From: UBA8828 sp964510855
GTDB lineage: Bacteria; Verrucomicrobiota; Verrucomicrobiia; Opitutales; UBA953
Assembly: GCA_964510855.1 (NCBI GenBank)
Contig: CAZEDB010000007.1
Location: 1 to 64,000, forward strand
Direction: 5' to 3'
Length of the DNA stretch: 64,000 nt
This document shows positions 45,484-54,327 of the stretch, one piece after another. Position 1 is the first letter of the stretch, and every line of letters starts with the position of its first letter. The translations under genes and the position numbers were made by a program. Below the pieces are notes generated by a model, which saw only the letters and a program-made list of their open reading frames with translations, was not told the origin of the DNA and did no database searches.

Positions 45484-45583
45484 NNNNNNNNNNNNNNNNN
45501 NNNNNNNNNNNNNNNNNNNNNNNNNNNNNNNNNNNNNNNNNNNNNNNNNNNNNNNNNNNNNNNNNNNNNNNNNNNNNNNNNNN
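45484..45583. other. 100-N scaffold gap inside the amino-sugar cluster
   Basis: The gap is exactly 100 N, so its real size is unknown. Between the ROK stop (45616) and the gap, the sequence 45584-45609 reads on the minus strand as the start of a coding region. The gap probably hides the N-terminus of the PIG-L protein. Confidence 0.85.
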
Positions 45584-45615
45584 GCTTCTTGTTCAGGTGT
45601 TAGGGTCATAAAGAC

Positions 45616-47013
45616 TTAGCGTACGATTTTAGGGAGGGAGGCGGCGGCGATGGCTTGACCGTGGCGCTTGTCTTTTTCGTCGGGTACGACGAGGTCGATG
45701 CGTAGGTCAGGGAATTCATCCTTAAGCACCGCGCGTGCCTTGTCGATAATGACTGAACCGCCTTCGCCTGAGGTTACCCGACCCATGATCAGAAGGCACT
45801 CATAGTGGTAATACTCGGCAAAGTGGGCCAAGGCGTAGCCAAAGGCGATACCGATAGCCTCGTAGACCTGGCGGGCTCGGGCATCGCCGCCCTTCATGAG
45901 TTTCTGCAACTCCTCGAGTTGCTCGGGTAGCTTCATGCTCGAGGGTAAGATAATGCCAGCCAGAGGCAGAAGGCGACCGACCCCCTGTTGGCTAAAGTAC
46001 TGTACCCCACAGCCGAGGTCTCCAGACCATTCATCGGCGGGTCCGTTAGCACGGTAGTCAATCGGTACAAAGGCTAACTCGCTTAGCCAGTTGGTGAGGT
46101 TGCCGTGGGTATCCGCATAGCCGGCAGCTACCGAGGTACCCATGGCAATACCGAGTACCGAGTTGCGGTTGAGCGACATCGACGCGGCGAGAGCCGTGAC
46201 ATCGCCATCATTAAGCACCTCGAAAGGTACCCCTGGCCAACGCTTACCGAGATCGAGGAAGATATTCTTAACCCGCGATTCAAAAACCGCTGGGTCGGTG
46301 ATACCGCGGAAAAGGGAGGCGGCTCGGACGGTATTGTTGATATAAACACCGGCAGCGGAACCGCCAATCGCATCAACGCGAGGCAAGTGTTTAGCAGCGA
46401 GTTCAAGGGAATGAAGAATCCCGTCGTAATGATACTGGGGATTTTTTTCGAAGTAAGGATCCCACTTAATCTCCTCTGAAAAAACCACTTTACCGTCGAT
46501 TAGTGCCGCGCACTTACGATCGGAACCGCCGAGGTCAAAGCCAATGCGGCAACCATCGAGGTTGCGACCTAGGGGAAGGTGGGACGCGCTCTCCTTGGGA
46601 AGTTCGGCTTCGGTGCAGGCAATGAACTGAGGTAGGCGGTCGAAAAGTTTACGGACGAACTCGGCATCAAAGGCGCGTTCGCCACCTGGACGGTATAAAT
46701 CGGCTAGGAGCTTGGCAAAAAAAGCTGCATGGGCGCCGGCGAGTCGGAAGGTGTCGCCCCCGCGCGCCCAAAGCAGGAACTTCACCGTGCGTTCGACGTG
46801 GAGACGATTGAGGTCATCAAATCCTGCACCTGGGGGTAAGGTGTGGGTGCGGTGGGTGGAGGCTGTGCCATCCGGTCGCGCTAAACTAATAGCGAGGGGT
46901 GCGGCGCCCGCGGTACGGGCACAGAGGGCGAGGTAGTTGCGCGTCCAAAGAGAGGCAGGGACAAATCCCGGATCAATGGGCGAGACGTGGCGGGGCTTTA
47001 CGGTGAAAGTCAT
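45616..47013 (-). CDS. ROK-type sugar kinase with long N-terminal part
   Basis: The 465-residue protein carries an ASKHA kinase core: phosphate-1 IGFDLGGSDRKCAALIDG near residue 155, the catalytic Asp segment NDGDVTALAASM and GIAMGTSVAAGY. The first ~150 residues are not part of the usual ROK fold, and the ROK zinc motif is not seen. A role in phosphorylating glucosamine or GlcNAc is inferred from context. It lies 12 bases downstream of nagB. Confidence 0.7.
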   Translation of the reverse strand: MTFTVKPRHVSPIDPGFVPASLWTRNYLALCARTAGAAPLAISLARPDGTASTHRTHTLPPGAGFDDLNRLHVERTVKFLLWARGGDTFRLAGAHAAFFAKLLADLYRPGGERAFDAEFVRKLFDRLPQFIACTEAELPKESASHLPLGRNLDGCRIGFDLGGSDRKCAALIDGKVVFSEEIKWDPYFEKNPQYHYDGILHSLELAAKHLPRVDAIGGSAAGVYINNTVRAASLFRGITDPAVFESRVKNIFLDLGKRWPGVPFEVLNDGDVTALAASMSLNRNSVLGIAMGTSVAAGYADTHGNLTNWLSELAFVPIDYRANGPADEWSGDLGCGVQYFSQQGVGRLLPLAGIILPSSMKLPEQLEELQKLMKGGDARARQVYEAIGIAFGYALAHFAEYYHYECLLIMGRVTSGEGGSVIIDKARAVLKDEFPDLRIDLVVPDEKDKRHGQAIAAASLPKIVR

Positions 47014-47025
47014 AGAAGTAGTTAG

Positions 47026-47775
47026 TTAACGAGAGGTAAGTTTGGCTGCGGCTGGCGTATCGAGTACGACATCACACGCAGGATGATGTTGTAGCCAGCT
47101 GGCGGGGCAATCCTCCGAAGGTTGGTCTTCGAGGGAGCGTCGGATAATGTCCGCTTTGCCTTCACCCCACGCGAGTAAGACGACCCGGCGACAATCTAAA
47201 ATGGTACCGACTCCCATCGTCACCGCGTGATGGGGGACTTTTTCAAGGTCGCCGAAAAAGACCGCGTTGTCGCGTCGGGTTAGGGCATCGAGATGAACTT
47301 GTCGGGTACGGGTGGTAGGACCCGCGGGAGGTTCATTGAAGCCGATGTGGCCGGTGCGTCCAATCCCTAGCACCTGTAAGTCAATCCCGCCCGCGGCTTG
47401 AATCGCCTGTTCATAAGCGGCTGCAGCTCGGCTAACATCTTTGGCTAGCCCATCAGGGACATGGGTCTCTGAGGCGGTGATATCGACATGGTTAAAGAGC
47501 TGTTGCTGCATAAACCAGCGATAGGACTGATCATGGTCGGGTCCGAGTCCGCTATACTCATCAAGATTAAACGTGGTAACCTTGCGGAAGGAGAGACCTT
47601 GCTCGCGGTGCAAACGCACGAGCTCAGCGTAGAGCGGGATAGGCGTCGAGCCAGTGGCAAGTCCGAGTACGGTGCGCTTACCTGCTGCGCTGCGCGTTTG
47701 GATAAGTTGAGCAATATCCGCTGCGACGGCACGGACGGCGGTGGCTTTATCAGGATGAATATGAAGGCGTACCAT
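47026..47775 (-). CDS. nagB: Glucosamine-6-phosphate deaminase
   Basis: NagB converts glucosamine 6-phosphate to fructose 6-phosphate and ammonia. The 249-residue protein aligns without offset to the E. coli numbering at the catalytic positions. D72 is in FNLDEY, and H143 and E148 are in GRTGHIGFNEP. D141 of the E. coli enzyme is replaced by T141. The phosphate loop is LATGSTP. The start codon lies four bases after the valS stop, so it may be co-transcribed with valS. Confidence 0.9.
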   Translation of the reverse strand: MVRLHIHPDKATAVRAVAADIAQLIQTRSAAGKRTVLGLATGSTPIPLYAELVRLHREQGLSFRKVTTFNLDEYSGLGPDHDQSYRWFMQQQLFNHVDITASETHVPDGLAKDVSRAAAAYEQAIQAAGGIDLQVLGIGRTGHIGFNEPPAGPTTRTRQVHLDALTRRDNAVFFGDLEKVPHHAVTMGVGTILDCRRVVLLAWGEGKADIIRRSLEDQPSEDCPASWLQHHPACDVVLDTPAAAKLTSR

Positions 47776-47779
47776 GAGA

Positions 47780-50503
47780 TTAGTTTAGGGCGGCGAGCAT
47801 GCGGGCAACTTCATCACGCTTGGCCTTAGCTTCGGCGAGTTGACGTCGGGCACCCTCAAGAATCGCGGGCGGAGCTTTAGAGATAAAGACCTCGTTGCCG
47901 AGTTTAGACTCCCCGGCCGCTACCGCTTTATCATGCCGTTCAAGTTCCTTGGTTAGGCGCACGCGCTCAGCGGCAGGATCCGTCACGGTTGCTTGTTCGA
48001 GGACTAAAGTGCCAGCATCAGTAATTTCTCCGGGGCGGCCCTGGGTGTCGTCGGCAAGCAAAAGCGCCTCAAGGCCTGCGAGTCGGAGAATTTTCTCACG
48101 GTTGGACTCCGCTAAGCGACGGCCTGCCGCATCCTTAGGTACAAGGGTGACGGTGATATCTTTTCGGCTAATCAGCCCCGCATTACTTTTAAGCATACGG
48201 GCACCGGCAACTAAGCTACGTAAACGGTGAATGTCCGCAACTGCCTCGGAATCGAGTTTTACCCCAACTTGCGTGAGCGCAGCGAGCAGCTCGCTCCCGG
48301 TGGGAGGAATGTGATTTTGAATAAAGTCCGTCTCCGTTCCGTAGCCGAGTAAGTGCCAGAGTTCTTCGGTGATAAACGGCGCGAGGGGGTGAAGCAGTTG
48401 TAGGAACTGCCGCAAGACGAGATCTTGGACCGCGAGGCAGCTGGACTTAGCCGCAGGGTCGTTGAGTCGTGCTTTAGAAATTTCTACATACCAGTCGCAG
48501 AAATCTCCCCAGAAGAAACTGTAAAGCGCCTGAGTGTAATCGGTAAACTCATGCGCGGCTAAGGCCCGCGAAACCGAATCGGTGGTCTCAGCAAGACGAG
48601 CAAGAATCGCTTGGTCATCGGCATCGAGCACCTTGGATTCGATGCGCGCAATAATCGCGGCAAGCGAGGTGTTCTCGCCCGCTGGACCAGACATCTGCCG
48701 GAACCGGGCCGCATTCCAAAGTTTGTTACAGAAGTTTCGGCCGAGTTGGACGCGTTCTTCCGCAAAGAGAATGTCTTGGCCTTTGGGTGCCATGGAGAGC
48801 AGACCAAACCTGAGGCCATCGGCACCAAACTTAGCGATGAGATCGAGGGGCTCGGGCGAGTTGCCGAGGGATTTTGACATTTTCCGTCCTTTCGCATCGC
48901 GGATAATACCATTGAAGACCACGCGGCGGAAGGGAATGCGGGCACGAATCTCGTCATCCGTCAGGCTGGCTTTCTCGGGCCCGTGTAATTCCAGTCCGGC
49001 GATAATCATTCGCGCAACCCAGAGGAAAATAATGTCAGGACCGGTCGCTAAGGTCGAGGTGGGGTACCAGTGGTCGAGTTCAGGCGTGCGGTCACCAGGC
49101 TTTTGCCAACCTAAGGGAGCCAAGCACCAAAGCCAGGAAGAAGCCCAGGTGTCTAAGACATCCGCTTCCTGTTCCCAGTTTTGCGGGTCGGTTGGTCCGT
49201 CGACAGAAACGTGGCGATGGGCAGGGTCCGAACGGTCTGCGCCCTTGCGATACCATACGGGAATGCGATGCCCCCACCAAAGTTGACGACTGATGCACCA
49301 ATCCTGAATATGGTTGAGCCAATGTAAGTAGGTTTTGGTCCAGCGTTCCGGACGGAACTCAATGATACCTTCGGCAACTGCCCGCTTAGCTTCCTCAATC
49401 TTCGGGTAACGCAGGAACCACTGTTCGCTTAAACGTGGTTCAATCGGTACATCCGCGCGTTCCGAGTAGCCTACATTGTTTTCGTAAGGCTCAGCTTTAA
49501 CCAACAGGCCGAGCTCTTCGAGTTTCTTGGCTGCAACCGTGCGGGCCTTGAAGCGATCCATGCCTGCAAGGTCACCCCCTAATTCATTGAGGCGACCGTC
49601 GGGGGTGAGGACATCACGAATGGGGAGTTGATGGCGCTGACCGATTTCAAAGTCAGTCCGGTCATGGGCAGGTGTGACTTTAAGCACGCCCGAGCCGAAG
49701 GTACGGTCAACTGCGGTGTCCCCGACGATGGGAATGCGTTCGCGGGGAAAGGGTCGCCATACGTGTTGTCCGATGAGATGACGGTAACGTTCGTCCTCGG
49801 GGTGTACCGCTACGGCGGTGTCACCGGGGATGGTTTCGGGGCGGGTGGTGGAAATCTCAAGGAAGGTACCAGGTTGCTCCGCTAGCTCATAGCGCATGCG
49901 GTAAAGAAACCCTTGGGAAGGCTTCATGATGACTTCCTCGTCGGACAACCCCGTGAGCGAAACCGGACACCAATTTACCATACGCTTACCGCGGTAAACG
50001 TAACCGCGGTCATGTAAGGTTACAAAGGCCTGGAGTACTGCCCGTGAGTAATCCGCGTCGAGTGTGTGCACGGTGCGATCCCAATCACAGGAGGCGCCGA
50101 GTTTGCGAAGCTGCTTGAGGATGATGCCGCCGTGTTTATCACGCCACTCGGCGGCACGTTGTACAAAGGCTTCACGTCCGAGATCATGCCGGGTTTTCTT
50201 TTCGTTTTGCCGAAGATCGCGCTCAACCCGGGATTGCGTAGCGATGCCAGCGTGGTCGGTACCTGCGAGCCACAAGACCGATTTACCTTCTTGGCGAGCG
50301 CGGCGTACGAGGACGTCTTGCAAGGTGTTGTTTAACAAATGCCCCATGTGTAAAACCCCCGTTACGTTGGGGGGCGGGATCATGACCGAGTAAGGAATTT
50401 TCTGGGGCTGCACCTTGCCTGCGAAACAACCAGCGGCGAGCCATTGGTCATACCAACGGGGTTCGACGGTTGAGGGGTCGTAGGACTTGGGAATTTCGGC
50501 CAT
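47780..50503 (-). CDS. valS: Valyl-tRNA synthetase
   Basis: A class Ia synthetase of 907 residues. The HIGH-type motif is PPPNVTGVLHMGH and the KMSKS motif is GRKMSKSLGNSPEP. The editing (CP1) domain lies between them. A C-terminal coiled coil of about 60 residues is present (AERVRLTKELERHDKAVAAG). It is the first gene in a run that continues into the amino-sugar cluster. Confidence 0.97.
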   Translation of the reverse strand: MAEIPKSYDPSTVEPRWYDQWLAAGCFAGKVQPQKIPYSVMIPPPNVTGVLHMGHLLNNTLQDVLVRRARQEGKSVLWLAGTDHAGIATQSRVERDLRQNEKKTRHDLGREAFVQRAAEWRDKHGGIILKQLRKLGASCDWDRTVHTLDADYSRAVLQAFVTLHDRGYVYRGKRMVNWCPVSLTGLSDEEVIMKPSQGFLYRMRYELAEQPGTFLEISTTRPETIPGDTAVAVHPEDERYRHLIGQHVWRPFPRERIPIVGDTAVDRTFGSGVLKVTPAHDRTDFEIGQRHQLPIRDVLTPDGRLNELGGDLAGMDRFKARTVAAKKLEELGLLVKAEPYENNVGYSERADVPIEPRLSEQWFLRYPKIEEAKRAVAEGIIEFRPERWTKTYLHWLNHIQDWCISRQLWWGHRIPVWYRKGADRSDPAHRHVSVDGPTDPQNWEQEADVLDTWASSWLWCLAPLGWQKPGDRTPELDHWYPTSTLATGPDIIFLWVARMIIAGLELHGPEKASLTDDEIRARIPFRRVVFNGIIRDAKGRKMSKSLGNSPEPLDLIAKFGADGLRFGLLSMAPKGQDILFAEERVQLGRNFCNKLWNAARFRQMSGPAGENTSLAAIIARIESKVLDADDQAILARLAETTDSVSRALAAHEFTDYTQALYSFFWGDFCDWYVEISKARLNDPAAKSSCLAVQDLVLRQFLQLLHPLAPFITEELWHLLGYGTETDFIQNHIPPTGSELLAALTQVGVKLDSEAVADIHRLRSLVAGARMLKSNAGLISRKDITVTLVPKDAAGRRLAESNREKILRLAGLEALLLADDTQGRPGEITDAGTLVLEQATVTDPAAERVRLTKELERHDKAVAAGESKLGNEVFISKAPPAILEGARRQLAEAKAKRDEVARMLAALN

Positions 50504-50574
50504 TGCTAGGGTTTTTGCTAGGGGGGAAGTCGGGGGTTGAAAAGACTAGGTTTTATCCGCAGGTTAATTGGTAA

Positions 50575-50668
50575 GCCAGGCCCCATGCGACAGGGTGTCG
50601 GTACAACCCGCCAGGTCCGGAAGGAAGCAACGGATGCCGCCAGTTTGTGCGCCGTGGTCAGCCTGGCC
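50575..50668 (+). ncRNA. ffs: Signal recognition particle RNA (small bacterial 4.5S type)
   Basis: The conserved SRP helix 8 sequence CAGGTCCGGAAGGAAGCAAC is present at 50612-50631, with the GGAA tetraloop. The ends pair as GCCAGGC (50575-50581) with GCCTGGC (50661-50667), closing a hairpin of about 94 bases without an Alu domain. The RNA binds Ffh to target membrane proteins. Upstream, a weak TTAATT (50564-50569) might be a -10. It lies between valS and the ABC exporter genes, on the opposite strand from both. Confidence 0.93.
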
Positions 50669-50692
50669 CCGTCTTTAACCCCGCTGGGTGGC

Positions 50693-52504
50693 CTAGGCCT
50701 CCCGGCGGGTGAATTCGGCGTGGAGGCGGGCGTAGGGGCCGTCCTGACCTATAAGGTCGCGGTGGCTGCCCGACTCGACGAGGCACCCGTGGTCTAAGAC
50801 GAGAATTCGGCTGGCGTTGCGAATCGTGCTTAAACGGTGAGCGACGACAAAACTCGTCCGACCCTTCATCAAGCGGGCGAGGGCAATTTGTAGACGGGCC
50901 TCGGTTAAGGTGTCGACGGCACTCGTGGCTTCATCGAGTACGAGGATGCGAGGGTTGGAGATAAGGGCGCGTGCAAAAGCGACGAGTTGTTGTTGTCCCA
51001 TCGATAGACCCCGACCGCGCTCAGAAAGTTCAGTAGCTAACCCTTGCGGCAAGGACTCGAGTAGGTCGCGACAGTCTAGGGCTTCAAAGGCTGCGAGGAT
51101 TTCAGCGTCCGTCGCGTCAGGTTTTCCTTGGCGAACATTGTCCGCTACCGTGCCAGCAAAAAGAAAATTCGCTTGGAAAACGAAACCCATCTGCGCACGA
51201 AGGCTGGCTTGCGAAATTTCGGTGAGCGGGATGCCGTCAATCGTGATGCGGCCCGACTGAGGTAGGTAAAACTTAGAGAGTAAACTAACGATGGTGGACT
51301 TGCCTGAGCCGGTGTGGCCGACCAGTGCGATGATTTCGCCCGGCTCAGCGCGGAAAGATATCCCATTCAATACCGGTCGGCCCTCGTCGTAGGCAAAGCC
51401 GACGTTTTCAAACGCCACCGCACCTTTTAAAGGCGGGCAGGGGCGTGCTTGAGCGGAATCAGTCCAACCCGGCGGGGTGTCGAGGATACGGAAGACCCGC
51501 TCAGCACTGGCCATAGCGAGGGTAGCCTCAGAAAGTTGCGTACCGATGAGGGTGATCGGACTAAAGAATAGATTAGCTAAGAAGAAGAAGGTGACGAGAT
51601 CCCCGGGATTAGCTGCCCCCGTTGCCGCCATCCAACCTCCGACCGCCACCAACGCAGCGAGAAACCCCTGAGCATTCAACTCCAGCAGCGGCAGGTAGAG
51701 AGCAACCAGTTTGCTGGTGCGTACGACATTGCCCGCGAGGGTGTAGACGAGGCGGGAGAATATCCCGGCATTGGTTTCTTCACGGGCAAATCCTTGTGTG
51801 ACACGAATCCCTTGCACGGTTTCAGCGAGGGCGGCGGTGACGCGGGAGAAACTTTCTTGTTGGGTGCGCGAGGCATCGAGGATCCGTCCGCGGAAATGTC
51901 GGTTTATGGCCCAGAGGGCGGGGGCCAGCGCGAGCAGGACTAAAAAGAGCCGCGGCTGAATGAAGAGCATAGCAAGGGCCGCACCTAGCATTTGCCCAGC
52001 TTGGATAAGAGTGATGAAGAGATTATTTTGTACGCCGTTACGGACTTGTTCAATATCGCCAATCATCCGGCTGATGAGTGAGCCGTGACGCCTGGCATGG
52101 AAGAAAGCGAGTGGCTGGGTCAACAAGTGACCCATCATCTGATCGCGTAAATCTCGTAGCACACACTCACCGAGTTGTTGGGCGAGCCGAATGCGCCAGT
52201 AGAGGGTGACTTCGGTGGCCAACACCACGGCCATAAAGCCAGCAATCCAGGCAGGGAGGGTGCTCAGCTCGTTATGGGCAATCGGCTCCCGAATGATGTG
52301 ACCGAGCAGCCAAGCGAGTAGAGGGGTTTGAATGGCTCGCAGCCCCGATAGGGTAAAGAGCGTATTCCGTTGCACACGATAGGGGCTGAGCAGGCCGATA
52401 ACGCGGCGAATCAAGGCCCAGGTTAGGGGTAGACGTTCGGGTTCATCGTCTTCAGCTCGCGGCTTACGGATGGTAAGCTCGGGTTTGGCGGGTGCGGTGC
52501 TCAT
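50693..52504 (-). CDS. ABC exporter half-transporter, catalytic partner
   Basis: The 603-residue protein has an N-terminal membrane domain with about six helices and a C-terminal ATPase. Walker A is GHTGSGKSTIV and Walker B has the catalytic glutamate in LVLDEATSAVD, with the H-loop in VVAHRLS. The signature is LSMGQQQ, a degenerate form of LSGGQ. Together with the upstream gene it forms a heterodimer of the BmrCD/LmrCD/TM287-288 type. Substrate unknown. The start overlaps the stop of the partner by 4 bases. Confidence 0.9.
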   Translation of the reverse strand: MSTAPAKPELTIRKPRAEDDEPERLPLTWALIRRVIGLLSPYRVQRNTLFTLSGLRAIQTPLLAWLLGHIIREPIAHNELSTLPAWIAGFMAVVLATEVTLYWRIRLAQQLGECVLRDLRDQMMGHLLTQPLAFFHARRHGSLISRMIGDIEQVRNGVQNNLFITLIQAGQMLGAALAMLFIQPRLFLVLLALAPALWAINRHFRGRILDASRTQQESFSRVTAALAETVQGIRVTQGFAREETNAGIFSRLVYTLAGNVVRTSKLVALYLPLLELNAQGFLAALVAVGGWMAATGAANPGDLVTFFFLANLFFSPITLIGTQLSEATLAMASAERVFRILDTPPGWTDSAQARPCPPLKGAVAFENVGFAYDEGRPVLNGISFRAEPGEIIALVGHTGSGKSTIVSLLSKFYLPQSGRITIDGIPLTEISQASLRAQMGFVFQANFLFAGTVADNVRQGKPDATDAEILAAFEALDCRDLLESLPQGLATELSERGRGLSMGQQQLVAFARALISNPRILVLDEATSAVDTLTEARLQIALARLMKGRTSFVVAHRLSTIRNASRILVLDHGCLVESGSHRDLIGQDGPYARLHAEFTRREA

Positions 52505-54321
52505 GGGGTTGCTCCCTCCGATTGTACTAAGATGGCGCGTCGATAAGGCCCCTCGCAGGCCATGAGTTCTTGGTGATTGCCCGACTGCACGAGGCGGCCG
52601 CGTTCTAAAACTAAAATACGGTCAGCCCGCCGTAGAGTTGCAAGACGGTGGGCGACGATGAAGGTGGTGCGTCCTTCCATCGCCGACTCCATCGCCTCTA
52701 AAATATCTCGTTCGGTTTCAGCATCGATGGCCGACGTCGGGTCATCCAGTAACAATACGGTCGGCTCTAAGAGGAGGGCGCGAGCAATGGCGAGGCGCTG
52801 ACGTTGTCCCCCTGAGAGATTGACGCCGCTCTCACCCAATAAGGTCTCATACCCTTCAGGGAGCTCGCGAATAAAGGAGTCGGCCTTGGCAATCTTGGCT
52901 GCCCGTTCGATGCGTTCGCGACTGGCGTCGGGGTGGCCGAAGGCGATGTTCGCGGCCACGGTATTGGAAAAGAGAAAATTATCCTGAAACACCATGCCGA
53001 CTTGCCGGCGTAACTCGGGGAGGGGGAGGTCGCGGAGGTCATGTCCATCCAGCGTGACGCGGCCACTGCGGGGGTCATAGAACCGTGGAATCAAGGAAAG
53101 CAGGGCGGATTTTCCCGAGCCGGTTGCGCCCGCAATCGCAATACGCTGACCGGGCTCAGCGACAAAAGATAAGTCGCGCAGCACTGTGTCGCGCTCGCGG
53201 TAATCAAAAGCTACATTTTCAAAGGCAATGCGCCCGAGGAACCTCCCAGGCGAACGGGCATCTGGGCGACTGGCTACTCCAGGTTCGGTATCGAGAATTT
53301 CAAAGATACGCTTGGCCCCGGTCATGGAGATTTGAGCATTATCCACCACCGTGGCTACGGTAGCAACTTGCCCGGCGAACTGTTGCAACAGGGCTGCGAA
53401 TGCCACCAAGCCTGAGCCCAAGGCGAGCTCACCTTCCATCACGCGCCAACCACCGTACCCGAGCAGCACGGCAAGCGAGAGGTGATTAATCCCATCAATT
53501 ACTGGCCAGAACGTCGCCACCTCACCAATCACTTGTTGCTTCTGTTTTCTTACGTCTTCATTTCGCGCCGCAAAAGTCGCAAGGGAGCGTGGTTCAGCGG
53601 CGAGGCCCTTGACGGTTTGTACGCCCTGCACAGTTTCTGAAAAGGCGAGTACAAGTTTGTCCATCCGCTCGCGATTTTCTTCATAAGCAGGGCGGACTCG
53701 GCGTGAGAAGCGAATGGCAAAGGCAATTTGTAAGGGGAGGAAAGCTAAGCAGGCCAGAGTTAGGCGCCAGTCAGTCGCAAACATATAGGCGGCGCAGGCA
53801 CCGAGGGTTAGGACGATGATCGCGACCTGTAAAACCACGCCTTCAATAAACAGGCGAATGGAGTGGGCGTCGGCAGTGACGCGATTAATGATCGAGCCGC
53901 TCGCATTCGTATCAAAATAGCGGAAGCTAAGTTGTTGTAACTGGGCATAGACCTTAGCGCGCAAGCCAACCACGATTTGTCCGTGCAAAAAGCGCACCGA
54001 AGCGACGCCGTAGGCATAGGAAAGAACGGCACGAACCGCGGCTAAGCCTAAAATTAAACCTGCTAACCAACCGCAGGAGGCGAGCGCACTGCCTGAAGGA
54101 AGCCAGTGGAGATTAGCTGGGGCAGGGGCGGTGGAATCAGCTGCCCAGCGTACCAAGTCAATCCCTGCGCCAGTTAAGGCGAGAATCGCCACCGTCAGGA
54201 TAGTGAGTAGGAATTGCAGACCCAGCAGTCGTAGGCAGGCAGAGCGATATTCCCAGGCGATGCCAATGAGACGACCGAGGACGCCTGACGACGTCCGGCT
54301 TCCAGTAGCAATCTCACCCAT
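52501..54321 (-). CDS. ABC exporter half-transporter, degenerate-site partner
   Basis: The 606-residue protein also has a membrane domain and an ATPase. Walker A is GATGSGKSALL and the signature LSGGQRQR is canonical. Walker B reads LLLDDPTSAID, with Asp in place of the catalytic Glu; the H-loop is in IVAHRLA. This is the reciprocal pattern to the downstream partner, so the dimer has one active and one degenerate ATP site. It lies six bases downstream of the aminotransferase gene. Confidence 0.9.
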   Translation of the reverse strand: MGEIATGSRTSSGVLGRLIGIAWEYRSACLRLLGLQFLLTILTVAILALTGAGIDLVRWAADSTAPAPANLHWLPSGSALASCGWLAGLILGLAAVRAVLSYAYGVASVRFLHGQIVVGLRAKVYAQLQQLSFRYFDTNASGSIINRVTADAHSIRLFIEGVVLQVAIIVLTLGACAAYMFATDWRLTLACLAFLPLQIAFAIRFSRRVRPAYEENRERMDKLVLAFSETVQGVQTVKGLAAEPRSLATFAARNEDVRKQKQQVIGEVATFWPVIDGINHLSLAVLLGYGGWRVMEGELALGSGLVAFAALLQQFAGQVATVATVVDNAQISMTGAKRIFEILDTEPGVASRPDARSPGRFLGRIAFENVAFDYRERDTVLRDLSFVAEPGQRIAIAGATGSGKSALLSLIPRFYDPRSGRVTLDGHDLRDLPLPELRRQVGMVFQDNFLFSNTVAANIAFGHPDASRERIERAAKIAKADSFIRELPEGYETLLGESGVNLSGGQRQRLAIARALLLEPTVLLLDDPTSAIDAETERDILEAMESAMEGRTTFIVAHRLATLRRADRILVLERGRLVQSGNHQELMACEGPYRRAILVQSEGATP

Positions 54322-54327
54322 TCAAGC

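Noticed and set aside
48582..49286. 234-codon plus-strand frame antisense to valS
   Set aside because: Same reason: it mirrors a conserved synthetase gene and has no recognisable motif.
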